Source: an uncultured Collinsella sp.
GTDB lineage: Bacteria > Actinomycetota > Coriobacteriia > Coriobacteriales > Coriobacteriaceae
Length of the DNA: 43,721 nt
Direction of reading: 5' to 3'
Assembly: GCA_900544755.1 (NCBI GenBank)
Contig: UQWQ01000007.1
Span: forward strand, 1 to 43,721
Numbering within the stretch: the first letter of the stretch is position 1; each line of letters starts with the position of its first letter. The translations under genes and the position numbers were made by a program. Below the pieces are notes generated by a model. That model was not told the DNA's origin and made no database searches. It saw only the letters and a program-made list of their open reading frames with translations. This document shows positions 1 to 7,122 of this stretch, one piece after another.

Positions 1-1
1 G

Positions 2-1180
2 TGCAAGATTTGGCGCGAGCTTGTCATTGCCGGCAAAAGCGACGAGGACAAAGTCGATCTTGTCGAAGCGCCGCAGCCCAACGAGAAAGAGGGCGCACCG
101 ACAAAAGCTACCTCGGGCGTGCTCAACTTCTTTATGAGCAAGACCGTCTACTCCACTGCCAATCCCATGCGAATCGCCTTTATCCACGAGTTTCCCTGTG
201 CCACGTCGAGCTGGGACAGCCTACACGACCAGGGCCGCCGGTATCTTGATGAGCACTTTGGCGGTATCGTGCGCACCGAGGCGTTCGAGGACTGCCACGA
301 TCCGGACGTGTTCTACGCCGCCGTGGAAACGGCTGTCAAACATGGAGACAACGTCATCTTCTCGACCTCGCACCGCCTGATGGAATACACACTCAGGGCA
401 GCCGTTGAGTATCCCCAGGTGCGGTTCCTTAACTGCTCAATCGGCCTTCCCCACCAAAGCGTCCGCTCGTACTTTGGAAAGATGTACGAGGCCAAGTTCC
501 TACTGGGCGCCCTTGCCGCCAGCATGGCCGACAACCACCGTATTGGCTACCATGCGTCGGTCTTCGCCTCGGGCGCGCTGAGCGAAATCAACGCCTTCGC
601 TATCGGTGCCTCGCTGCTCGACCCTCGTGCGCAGATTATCCTCACTTGGGGAGATGTTCCCGCCGGCGGTCTTGCCGAAGCCATGTGTCGCGAGGGCGTG
701 AGCGTCATGACCGGCGCCGATATGTCCAAGTCTCTCGAGGACCCCACCGCCTACGGGCTTCACCGTCTGGTAAACGGCAAGGAAGTTACCGGTATTGCTA
801 TGCCGGTATGGAACTGGGGCCGTTACTACGAACTCATCGTACGCAGCCTACTGCACGGCACATGGGACGAGACCGCCGATGACCAGCAGGTGCGCGCCGT
901 CAACTACTGGTACGGTATGAGCTCCGGCGTCATCGATATTCGCTACGCTCCGGGCCTACCCTATCAGACGCGTAAACTTGTGCAGCTGCTTCGCAACGGC
1001 ATTGTCGAGGGCTCCATCAACCCATTTGGCGGCGAGCTCCACAGCCAGGACGGCGTGGTTCAGATTGAGGGCTTCCCTCCCCTGCCGAGTACGCAGATTG
1101 TCGAGATGAACTGGCTGGCTGACAACGTTATAGGCTCGATTCCGCAGCTCGATAACGAGCCGGAGGTCCGTGCCCTATGA
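2..1180 (+). CDS. BMP/PnrA-like substrate-binding-fold protein, 5' end outside window
   Basis: The reading frame is open from base 2, so the N-terminus lies upstream; at least 392 residues are visible. From about the RIAFIHEF strand onward it looks like the BMP/PnrA family, whose members usually bind nucleosides for ABC importers. The roughly 55 residues before that domain are charged (KSDEDKVDLVEAPQPNEKEG) and are not a signal peptide or lipobox, so this looks like an internal linker to another N-terminal domain. A cytoplasmic sensor role is therefore as plausible as a lipoprotein receptor; that is inference. No ABC ATPase or permease follows. The stop codon overlaps the start of the next gene (ATGA), so the two are translationally coupled. 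Confidence 0.75.
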   Translation, partial: CKIWRELVIAGKSDEDKVDLVEAPQPNEKEGAPTKATSGVLNFFMSKTVYSTANPMRIAFIHEFPCATSSWDSLHDQGRRYLDEHFGGIVRTEAFEDCHDPDVFYAAVETAVKHGDNVIFSTSHRLMEYTLRAAVEYPQVRFLNCSIGLPHQSVRSYFGKMYEAKFLLGALAASMADNHRIGYHASVFASGALSEINAFAIGASLLDPRAQIILTWGDVPAGGLAEAMCREGVSVMTGADMSKSLEDPTAYGLHRLVNGKEVTGIAMPVWNWGRYYELIVRSLLHGTWDETADDQQVRAVNYWYGMSSGVIDIRYAPGLPYQTRKLVQLLRNGIVEGSINPFGGELHSQDGVVQIEGFPPLPSTQIVEMNWLADNVIGSIPQLDNEPEVRAL

Positions 1181-1887
1181 ATATCCTAGCCATTGCCGAT
1201 GTAGAGGAGCGCTGCCTGTGGGAATGTTTTCGCAAGGAGCGCTTTGAGGACGTTGACCTGATTCTATCCGCAGGCGACCTGGATCCGGACTATCTTGAGT
1301 TTTTGGTCACTGTCATCAACAAACCGCTTGTGTACGTTCGTGGCAACCACGACGACCGCTACGCGCGCCATGCACCGGGCGGGTGCATTTGTGTTGAGGA
1401 CAGCGTATATGTGTACCGAGGTATTCGCATTGCGGGTCTGGGCGGTTCCATGCGCTACCGCGACGGCGCGAACATGTATACCGAGCGCGAGATGGCAAAA
1501 CGCATGCGCAAGCTATCGCGAAAAATCGCACTGGTAGACGGATGCGATATTCTACTTACCCATGCACCCGTCGCAGGCATGGGCGACCTGGACGACCTGC
1601 CGCATCGAGGATTCGAGTGCTTTAATGCGGCTCTTGAGTCTTGGGGTCCCGACTATATGATTCACGGGCATGTGCACCAAAGCTACGGCCCCAACTTTCA
1701 ACGCGAGCGCCAACACCCATGCGGAACGAAGATTGTCAACGCCTGCGGCTATACCAAGATCGAAATTGACGAGGCGCGCTACCCCACGCGCGGTTGGAAG
1801 GCCGCTTGGCTCAACTCGCAAACCATGCGCCGCGAGCTCAAACGCCACGAAGCAATCGAGTCTTCAACCGCCAGAACCCCCTGGTAA
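1177..1887 (+). CDS. Calcineurin-like metallophosphoesterase
   Basis: A 236-residue protein with the metallophosphoesterase motif series in order: LAIADVEE near residue 7, AGDLD near 32, RGNHDD near 55, LTHAP near 128 and HGHVHQ near 163. These motifs bind two metal ions and hydrolyse phosphoesters. Motif I is unusual: the usual D-x-H reads D-V-E, so one metal ligand has changed to Glu. It overlaps the BMP-like gene by 4 bases and is surely co-transcribed with it. The substrate cannot be told from sequence; a nucleotide would suit the BMP partner but is a guess. Confidence 0.82.
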   Translation: MNILAIADVEERCLWECFRKERFEDVDLILSAGDLDPDYLEFLVTVINKPLVYVRGNHDDRYARHAPGGCICVEDSVYVYRGIRIAGLGGSMRYRDGANMYTEREMAKRMRKLSRKIALVDGCDILLTHAPVAGMGDLDDLPHRGFECFNAALESWGPDYMIHGHVHQSYGPNFQRERQHPCGTKIVNACGYTKIEIDEARYPTRGWKAAWLNSQTMRRELKRHEAIESSTARTPW

Positions 1888-1895
1888 CTGCCAAC

Positions 1896-1955
1896 AACCA
1901 CCACGAAGGGGATAGGCACCTTTATGGTGGTTTTGCTGACTCGTCCGACCTGTCC
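1896..1955 (+). repeat. GTGGTGG palindromic repeat, copy 1
   Basis: Imperfect inverted repeat with 14-base arms at 1896-1909 and 1919-1932 (AACCACCACGAAGG against CCTTTATGGTGGTT), followed by a conserved tail through GACCTGTCC. The same block recurs at 3912-3971, and its core recurs inverted at 5621-5657. It may fold as a hairpin behind the phosphoesterase gene. The GGGGACAGGCACC-like loop resembles REP sequences that accompany RAYT transposases; that link is inference, as no such transposase is in the window. Confidence 0.8.
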
Positions 1956-2001
1956 ATCACGGTGCTTGTGTAATTAACGAGAACACTCATTGTTTTGTAA
2001 G

Positions 2002-2028
2002 GACGGCGCTCACGTGCCGTCTTTTTTT
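2002..2028 (+). terminator. Intrinsic terminator upstream of the sigma factor
   Basis: GACGGC at 2002-2007 pairs with GCCGTC at 2016-2021 and is followed by a run of seven T. It would end transcription from the BMP/phosphoesterase operon before the sigma factor gene. Confidence 0.75.
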
Positions 2029-2119
2029 GTCAACTTATGCAGTCTCGACCGTGTTGTATGTAGAGGGACCTCGCGAGACGCCTTCCCTATATCCACCACG
2101 ACCAATTGGAGGTGACACT

Positions 2120-2680
2120 ATGCCTGCACGCCGTAACCGCAATAGCACGCTCCGATGCGATGCCGATCAGATCGAGCGGGAAGCAAAGCGCTTGGTCGAC
2201 ACGTATTCCGACCTCATCCTTCGATTGTGCTATTCGGCCCTTGGATCCGCTGACGACGCTCAAGACATCTGCCAGGACACGCTGATCAAGATTCTCCAAC
2301 GCACTCAACCGTTCGACTCGCTCGAACACGAACGTGCTTGGGTGATCCGAGTCGCACTGAACGCATGTCGCGATATCGGCCGTACGCACGCGAATCACCC
2401 GGTTGTCGACCTCGATTCGCTCCCCGATTTCTGCGCACCCGTAACACATACCGAGCAAGAATTCGCGCAACGCGACTGCGCCATTCTTTCCGCTGTCACG
2501 GCCCTGCCTCAAGCACAGCGCATCGCCATCTTTTTGCACTACTACGCAGGCATGAGCATCAGGGAAATCGCAGACGCCGTTCACGCGACGCCAGCTGCAA
2601 CCGCCCAGCACCTTAGCCGCGGACGTGCGTCACTTCGGCTTTCCTTGAAAGGAGACCACAATGACTACGAATTCGAATGA
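2120..2680 (+). CDS. ECF-type RNA polymerase sigma factor
   Basis: A 186-residue group IV (ECF) sigma factor. Region 2 lies at about residues 25-90, with the core-binding segment DDAQDICQDTLIKIL. Region 4 lies at about residues 120-175, with the helix-turn-helix stretch MSIREIADAVHATPAATAQ. I chose the ATG at 2120 because GGAGGTGA sits just upstream; the open frame extends further 5' without a comparable ribosome binding site. The next gene begins 20 bases before this stop and encodes a single-pass membrane protein, the usual arrangement for a sigma factor and its membrane-anchored regulator. The target promoters are not apparent. Confidence 0.88.
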   Translation: MPARRNRNSTLRCDADQIEREAKRLVDTYSDLILRLCYSALGSADDAQDICQDTLIKILQRTQPFDSLEHERAWVIRVALNACRDIGRTHANHPVVDLDSLPDFCAPVTHTEQEFAQRDCAILSAVTALPQAQRIAIFLHYYAGMSIREIADAVHATPAATAQHLSRGRASLRLSLKGDHNDYEFE

Positions 2681-3791
2681 CTATCGCCACGCCCTGGAGC
2701 ACATTTCGTTTACCGATAATGCGAAGCAGCACATGGCAAACTCGATTGCTCAGTCCGTCGCCTCAAGCGATGCGGCGACCGCTCAAAGCAACTTTAATGG
2801 CACGCGACGCAAGCCGCGCATCGCCCGCCATCCCGTAAGAACAGTCGCTCGCATTGCCGCTGTAACGGCAGTCCTCGCTATCGTCATTGGAGGCGCTGGC
2901 ACGGCTATGGCAACAGGCGTCCTGCCGCTTCCTTCTGACATGCTTTCCGACATCTTTGACGGACCTGCTTCTCAAACCGAGATCATCGACCGTATTGGCC
3001 GGCCCGTCGGTGCTAGCTGCTCCAACAACGGAGTCACCGTGACCGCCGACGCCATCATGGGCGACAAGGATATGGTTACCATCGCCTATACGCTTACGTT
3101 CGACGATCCCGCTGCCCTGAAAAAGCTTTCCGAGCCGGGCGAGAACGGAACTATCGCCGGAAGTGTCGATGGAAACGTATACGTTGATGGCGAGCATGGC
3201 GGCCAAGGCCAATCATGGCTCATTGACAAGAACCCCAATGACTCCAGCATTCAATACTTTGCACAGTTCAGCGTTGAATCACCCGGCCTTATGGGCAGGA
3301 CCGTCCGCACGCATATCAACTCTCTCGTTGTGCCACGTGCTGGCAAAGAGCTTCCCGAGTATAAGAAAATACTTACGGGCCCATGGGATCTTAAGTTCCA
3401 GCTGAATTACGAAGATACATCCGTTACGATTCCCGCGCCCAAATCGGTCAACTTTAACGGCACCAAGGCGACGATTCAAGAGGCCACCGTATCCTGCGTT
3501 GGCGTTTCAGTCCGCTACAACATAGATCGTTCCATCGAACACGACAACAACAGCGGCAAGATGTCTCAAAACATGGAGGAGTCTATGGATGCCGTTGGCA
3601 ACATACCCCTCATCGTGACGTTCAAAGACGGTCATGTTGAGGACGCAACCAGCCACAGCGGCTATTTCGCAAATAAACTGGATAACGGCACCACTGATGT
3701 CCACAAGACCTGGCCGTTCTCGCAAGTTTGTGACACAGACAAGATTGCAAGCGTACAAATTGGCGATACGGTCATTCCCATGAATTCGTAA
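2661..3791 (+). CDS. Membrane-anchored DUF4179-like protein, probable anti-sigma partner
   Basis: A 376-residue protein with a basic cytoplasmic N-terminus of about 60 residues, one transmembrane helix at about 63-85 (rich in A, V, I and G) and a large extracytoplasmic C-terminal domain. The layout and the overlap with the ECF sigma gene fit the DUF4179 family, in which the short cytoplasmic part is thought to hold the sigma factor at the membrane. Its start is preceded by AAAGGAG inside the sigma gene, so translation is coupled. I see no canonical zinc-binding anti-sigma HxxxCxxC motif, so the anti-sigma role rests on context. The signal sensed is unknown. Confidence 0.72.
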   Translation: MTTNSNDYRHALEHISFTDNAKQHMANSIAQSVASSDAATAQSNFNGTRRKPRIARHPVRTVARIAAVTAVLAIVIGGAGTAMATGVLPLPSDMLSDIFDGPASQTEIIDRIGRPVGASCSNNGVTVTADAIMGDKDMVTIAYTLTFDDPAALKKLSEPGENGTIAGSVDGNVYVDGEHGGQGQSWLIDKNPNDSSIQYFAQFSVESPGLMGRTVRTHINSLVVPRAGKELPEYKKILTGPWDLKFQLNYEDTSVTIPAPKSVNFNGTKATIQEATVSCVGVSVRYNIDRSIEHDNNSGKMSQNMEESMDAVGNIPLIVTFKDGHVEDATSHSGYFANKLDNGTTDVHKTWPFSQVCDTDKIASVQIGDTVIPMNS

Positions 3792-3911
3792 CGCTACGCG
3801 GCTCGTATATGCACCCGGTTCCGCACTTCGCGTCTAAAGATGCGCTGTCATCGAGCAGCGTGAGCGCAAGGCCGCCCGTATGGTCGGCTGGGAACACCTC
3901 GTTGCGCTAAA

Positions 3912-3971
3912 AACCACCACGAAGGGGACCGGCACCTTTGTGGTGGTTTTGCTGACTCGTCCGACCTGTCC
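3912..3971 (+). repeat. GTGGTGG palindromic repeat, copy 2
   Basis: Nearly identical to the block at 1896-1955, including the tail through GACCTGTCC. Arms at 3912-3925 and 3935-3948 match at 13 of 14 positions. It follows the DUF4179-like gene by about 120 bases, in which I see nothing else. Confidence 0.82.
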
Positions 3972-3980
3972 CAACGGTTT

Positions 3981-4037
3981 GTCTCAATCTGTAACAGGTA
4001 GGGCCCAAATAATCGGTTAGCTGTTACAGATCGAGAC
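3981..4037. repeat. TCTCAATCTGTAACA palindrome, copy A
   Basis: Arms of 17 bases at 3981-3997 and 4021-4037 (GTCTCAATCTGTAACAG, CTGTTACAGATCGAGAC) pair with one mismatch around a 23-base spacer. A second copy lies 23 bases downstream, and two more lie at 14664-14798. No coding sense. Confidence 0.85.
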
Positions 4038-4060
4038 AGACCACGGATGCTCGGCCGAAA

Positions 4061-4117
4061 ATCTCAATCTGTAACAGGTAGGAACGATTTTGCCCCTTAG
4101 ATGTTACAGATTGAGAT
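4061..4117. repeat. TCTCAATCTGTAACA palindrome, copy B
   Basis: Perfect 16-base inverted repeat, ATCTCAATCTGTAACA at 4061-4076 and TGTTACAGATTGAGAT at 4102-4117. The loop begins GGTAGG as in copy A and then diverges. It ends 25 bases beyond the stop of the leuB remnant. Confidence 0.87.
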
Positions 4118-4142
4118 ATTTGACAGCTTGAATCGGCATCGC

Positions 4143-4785
4143 CTACAGCGCGGCGACGACCTTGTCGCCCATCGTCGTGGTTCCGAGGATCTTATCTGCC
4201 GGGGTGTTGACATCGGCGATGTCACGGGTGCGCCAGCCCTCGTCGAGCACGCGCGCCACGGCGCTCTCGATCCACGCGGCTTGCTCGCCCATGTCGAGCG
4301 CGTAGGTCAGCAGCATCGCCACCGACAAGATTTGAGCCAGCGGATTGGCCACGCCGAGCCCCGCGATGTCAGGAGCGCTGCCAGCGCTCGGCCCAAACAG
4401 CGATACGCCATCATCCAGCGAGGCAGAGGCAAGCATACCGAGCGATCCGGTAATCTGAGCCGCCTCATCGGACAGGATGTCGCCGAACATGTTCTCCGTC
4501 ACCACGACGTCAAAGTCTGCCGGTCGACTGATGAGCTGCATGGCGGCGTTGTCGACGAGCAGGTCCTCAAGCTCCACGTCGGAGTACTCCTCGTCTTGCA
4601 CGCGATGCACGATCTCGCGCCACATGCGGCTCGTCTCCAGCACGTTGCGCTTATCAACGCTCGTCACCTTGCCGCGACGTTTGCGCGCCGCCTCAAATGC
4701 CTGGCGCGCAATGCGCTCAATCTCGTACTCGCGATACTCCATCACGTCGACCGCACGCTGACCGGCCGCACCCGCAGCGCCCGCG
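4143..4785 (-). pseudogene. leuB: leuB remnant (3-isopropylmalate dehydrogenase, C-terminal part only)
   Basis: The minus-strand frame encodes about 210 residues that match the C-terminal two thirds of 3-isopropylmalate dehydrogenase: DVMEYREYEIERIARQAF, GKVTSVDKRNVLETS, DVVVTENMFGDILSDEA and GSLGMLASASL. The N-terminal third, with the coenzyme-binding start of the fold, is missing. Upstream of the DVMEY segment the sequence changes, between about 4749 and 4785, into leuA sequence in another frame. This is the right-hand end of a deletion that removed the 3' part of leuA, the 5' part of leuB and whatever lay between them, in many genomes leuC and leuD. Confidence 0.88.
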
Positions 4786-5349
4786 CAGGTCACGGATGCG
4801 GGCGCCAAAGTCCCACGGCATGTTGTAGCCCATCGTATCGGGGATGTTCACGACCGTGGCACCGGCCTTTACGGCCGCCTCGATAATGCGCACCAGAAAC
4901 TCCTGATCGGAGCGGCCGGCATCCTCGGCATAAAACTCAACATCGTCAACGAACTTGCGAGCATGTTTGACGGCATGGATCGCTCACTCAATTGCCCTTT
5001 CCTCAGTCATATGGAGCTTGTCGCGCAGGTGACTGGTGCTCACACCCAGCCCTGTATGGATACGGGGCCTCTGGGCCGTTTTGAGCGCCTCTGCAGCCAC
5101 TTCGATATCCCTGTCGACAGCGCGCGTCAGGCCGCATACCGTGCATCGGTCGCCCGCAATCTTGCCAATCTCCTGTACGGAGCGAAAGTCACCAGGACTC
5201 GAGATGGGAAAGCCCGCCTCGATAACGTCCACGTTCATGCGCACCAGCTGGCGGGCGATGAAGAGCTTTTCCTCGGTATTCATGCTGGCGCCCGGCGACT
5301 GCTCACCGTCGCACAGGGTGGCGTCAAAGATTGTGATTTTGCGGCTTAT
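4786..5349 (-). pseudogene. leuA: leuA remnant (2-isopropylmalate synthase, N-terminal part only)
   Basis: The minus-strand translation is the N-terminal part of 2-isopropylmalate synthase: SRKITIFDATLCDGEQSPGA, then NVDVIEAGFPISSPGDF and, past a stop, HAVKHARKFVDDVEFYAEDA and PDTMGYNMPWDFGARIRDL. Four lesions are visible. The codon expected to be ATG, five bases after AGGAGG, reads ATA (5347-5349). The family motif TTLRDGEQ reads ATLCDGEQ, replacing the active-site Arg. A TGA interrupts the frame at 4984-4986, probably from CGA. The gene ends at a deletion junction into leuB near 4749-4785. It cannot make an active enzyme. Confidence 0.9.
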
Positions 5350-5414
5350 ATGTTCCTCCTGATTGACCGTTTTATGACAGATGGCTTTCAGGAGAGAGAG
5401 AAGGCCTAGAGATA

Positions 5415-5472
5415 GAAAAATACCCGTGTCGCTCATCACGCCTGAAAGCGGCAGACGATAGCGCACCCGGGT
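5415..5472 (-). terminator. Attenuator terminator of the leu leader
   Basis: On the minus strand TACCCG (5472-5467) pairs with CGGGTA (5426-5421). The interior stem includes GCC/GGC around a GCTTTCA loop, and a T-rich run follows at 5421-5415. It lies between the leader peptide stop and the leuA ribosome binding site, where a leucine attenuator is expected. Confidence 0.75.
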
Positions 5473-5502
5473 ACAACAAATCGTTATAGCGAGATTACAA
5501 CC

Positions 5503-5562
5503 CTAGCGCGCTATCCAATCTAGTAGCGCTAGGCCTAGGAGCTGTTGCGTGTTCTTAAACAT
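5503..5562 (-). CDS. leuL: Leucine leader peptide
   Basis: A 19-codon reading frame encodes MFKNTQQLLGLALLDWIAR. Five of its residues are Leu in a tight cluster, and four of these use CTA, a codon rarely used in this GC-rich genome. GAAGGGA lies upstream of the ATG as ribosome binding site. The peptide is followed by a terminator hairpin and then leuA, the classic layout for transcription attenuation: ribosome stalling at scarce leucyl-tRNA lets transcription through. The leader coding region can itself pair (CTAGCGC with GCGCTAG), as expected for the pause hairpin. The leader looks intact although the genes it served are dead. The symbol is given by analogy to the enterobacterial leader. Confidence 0.83.
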   Translation of the reverse strand: MFKNTQQLLGLALLDWIAR

Positions 5563-5587
5563 GTTGGGCTCCCTTCGGCCTCGGGTA

Positions 5588-5616
5588 GTACTACATCGCG
5601 CTAAAGTACAACACAA
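5588..5616 (-). promoter_or_regulatory. Candidate promoter of the leu leader
   Basis: On the minus strand TTGTGT (5616-5611) and TAGTAC (5593-5588) are separated by 17 bases and lie 26 bases upstream of the leader peptide start. A moderate match to the sigma-70 consensus. Confidence 0.5.
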
Positions 5617-5620
5617 GTAA

Positions 5621-5657
5621 AACCACCACAAGGGTGCCTGTCCCCTTCGTGGTGGTT
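5621..5657 (-). repeat. GTGGTGG palindromic repeat, copy 3 (core only, inverted)
   Basis: The core of the repeat at 1896 and 3912 in the opposite orientation, without the conserved tail: AACCACCACAAGG at 5621-5633 and CCTTCGTGGTGGTT at 5644-5657. It sits between the rplA terminator and the leu leader promoter. Confidence 0.8.
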
Positions 5658-5674
5658 TCGTTGACTCAAAAGCA

Positions 5675-5711
5675 AGAGACCCGGTCCTGCACGAGGCAGA
5701 ACCGGGTCTCT
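5675..5711 (-). terminator. Terminator of the rplK-rplA unit
   Basis: AGAGACCCGGT (5675-5685) and ACCGGGTCTCT (5701-5711) are perfect 11-base arms; on the minus strand a T-containing run (TTGCTTTT) follows. It lies 38 bases beyond the rplA stop. Confidence 0.85.
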
Positions 5712-5748
5712 TTAGCAATGCTTGCTTTGCTCAGGCAGTAACTGTTAG

Positions 5749-6456
5749 TTACTCAGCCAGGAAGTCGCGCTGGATAGCGGGATCGACCTTGACGCCAGGG
5801 CCCATGGTGGAAGACACGGAGATGGACTTGACGTACTTGCCCTTAGCAGAAGAGGGCTTGACGCGCAGGATCTCGGTGTACAGGGCAGCGTAGTTCTCGA
5901 CGAGCTGCTGCTCGGTGAAGGACTTCTTGCCCAGGGGCACGTGGCAGATGCCGTAGCGGTCGGCGCGGTACTCAACGCGGCCAGCCTTGAGCTCGGAGAC
6001 CATCTTGGCGACGTCCATGGTCACGGTGCCGAGCTTGGGGTTCGGCATGAGGCCACGGGGACCAAGGATCTTACCGATGCGGCCAACCTTGGCCATCATG
6101 TTCGGCGTAGCGATAGCGGCGTCGAAGTTGATCTCGCCCTTCTGAATCTGGGCGACAAGCTCGTCGGAACCGATGATGTCGGCGCCGGCAGCCTCAGCCT
6201 CGCGGGCCTTCTCGCCCTCGGCGAAGACGGCAACACGAACGGTCTTGCCGGTGCCGTGGGGCAGGGAGATGGAACCACGGATGTTCTGGTCAGCCTTACG
6301 AGTATCGATGCCCAGACGGAAGTGGGCCTCGACGGTCTCGTCGAACTTGGCGGTGTCGAGCTCCTTAATGAGCTTGGCAGCCTGAAGGGGGGTGTAGAGC
6401 GTGGCGCGATCGATCTTCTCGGCAGCGGCGTTATAGCTCTTACCATGCTTAGCCAT
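5749..6456 (-). CDS. rplA: 50S ribosomal protein L1
   Basis: A 235-residue protein with the L1 hallmarks: VEAHFRLGIDTRKADQNIRG, PHGTGKTVRVAVFA, and GRIGKILGPRGLMPNPKLGT around residue 130. L1 binds 23S rRNA at the stalk near the E site, and in many bacteria it represses its own operon. I chose the second ATG (6456) because AGGAGGT is seven bases upstream of it; the first ATG at 6462 is too close. It follows rplK with a 117-base gap holding short hairpin-capable stretches (GTGTGC/GGCACAC), a possible site for autoregulation. rplJ and rplL do not follow; a terminator does. Confidence 0.97.
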   Translation of the reverse strand: MAKHGKSYNAAAEKIDRATLYTPLQAAKLIKELDTAKFDETVEAHFRLGIDTRKADQNIRGSISLPHGTGKTVRVAVFAEGEKAREAEAAGADIIGSDELVAQIQKGEINFDAAIATPNMMAKVGRIGKILGPRGLMPNPKLGTVTMDVAKMVSELKAGRVEYRADRYGICHVPLGKKSFTEQQLVENYAALYTEILRVKPSSAKGKYVKSISVSSTMGPGVKVDPAIQRDFLAE

Positions 6457-6573
6457 GTGCATTACCTCCTGTGGTTAAACGGGCGTGAGCCCTCCCACAT
6501 CGTATCGTGTGCCCTATTGCACACATTTAACGGGCGCCCAGGTCGGAGCACCCGTCGTTACCATAAGAAATCG

Positions 6574-7002
6574 CTACTCAGCGATGGTGACGCCCATGGA
6601 ACGGGCGGTACCGGCGATGATCTTCTTGGCGGCGTCAATGTCGTTGGCATTGAGGTCCGGCATCTTGATCTCGGCGATCTTGGTGAGCTGCTCCTGGGAG
6701 AGCTGACCAACCTTGTCGGCCTGGGGCTTAGCGGAACCAGACTTGAGGTTCAGCTCCTTCTTGATGAGGTGAGCCGCCGGCGGGGTCTTGGTGATGAAGG
6801 AGAAGGACTTATCCTCGTAGACAGAGATCTCAACGGGGATGATGTCGCCCTTCTTGTCCTGCGTCTCGGCGTTAAAGGCCTGGCAGAACTGCATGATGTT
6901 CACGCCAGCAGCGCCCAGAGCGGGGCCGACGGGAGGAGCGGGGTTAGCTGCACCAGCAGGAATCTGGAGCTTAATGACGTTGGCAACCTTCTTCTCAGCC
7001 AT
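6574..7002 (-). CDS. rplK: 50S ribosomal protein L11
   Basis: A 142-residue protein with the typical L11 opening (VIKLQIPAGAANPAPPVGPA) and C-terminal rRNA-binding domain (KPQADKVGQLSQEQLTKIAE). L11 forms part of the GTPase-associated centre of the large subunit. MAEKK is taken as the start, with AAAGGA six bases upstream, rather than the in-frame ATG two codons earlier. It lies between nusG and rplA in the widely conserved secE-nusG-rplK-rplA order. Confidence 0.97.
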   Translation of the reverse strand: MAEKKVANVIKLQIPAGAANPAPPVGPALGAAGVNIMQFCQAFNAETQDKKGDIIPVEISVYEDKSFSFITKTPPAAHLIKKELNLKSGSAKPQADKVGQLSQEQLTKIAEIKMPDLNANDIDAAKKIIAGTARSMGVTIAE

Positions 7003-7122
7003 GGTCATTCCTTTCGAATCACGAGTGTGAAGTACTTGCTATATCGTAAGCACGCACGTGTTAGAAGCACTCCTGAGATGAGCAGTCACAGAAGAAGCAC
7101 GCTCGCGCGAACGGACGAAAAC

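Noticed and set aside
3981..4117. Possible CRISPR-like array
   Set aside because: Only two palindromic units per locus, loops differ in a way unlike spacers, no cas genes, and the units are themselves inverted repeats.
4101..4886. Plus-strand open frame of 261 codons over the leu remnant
   Set aside because: Antisense to leuB-derived sequence; low-complexity His/Arg-rich product.
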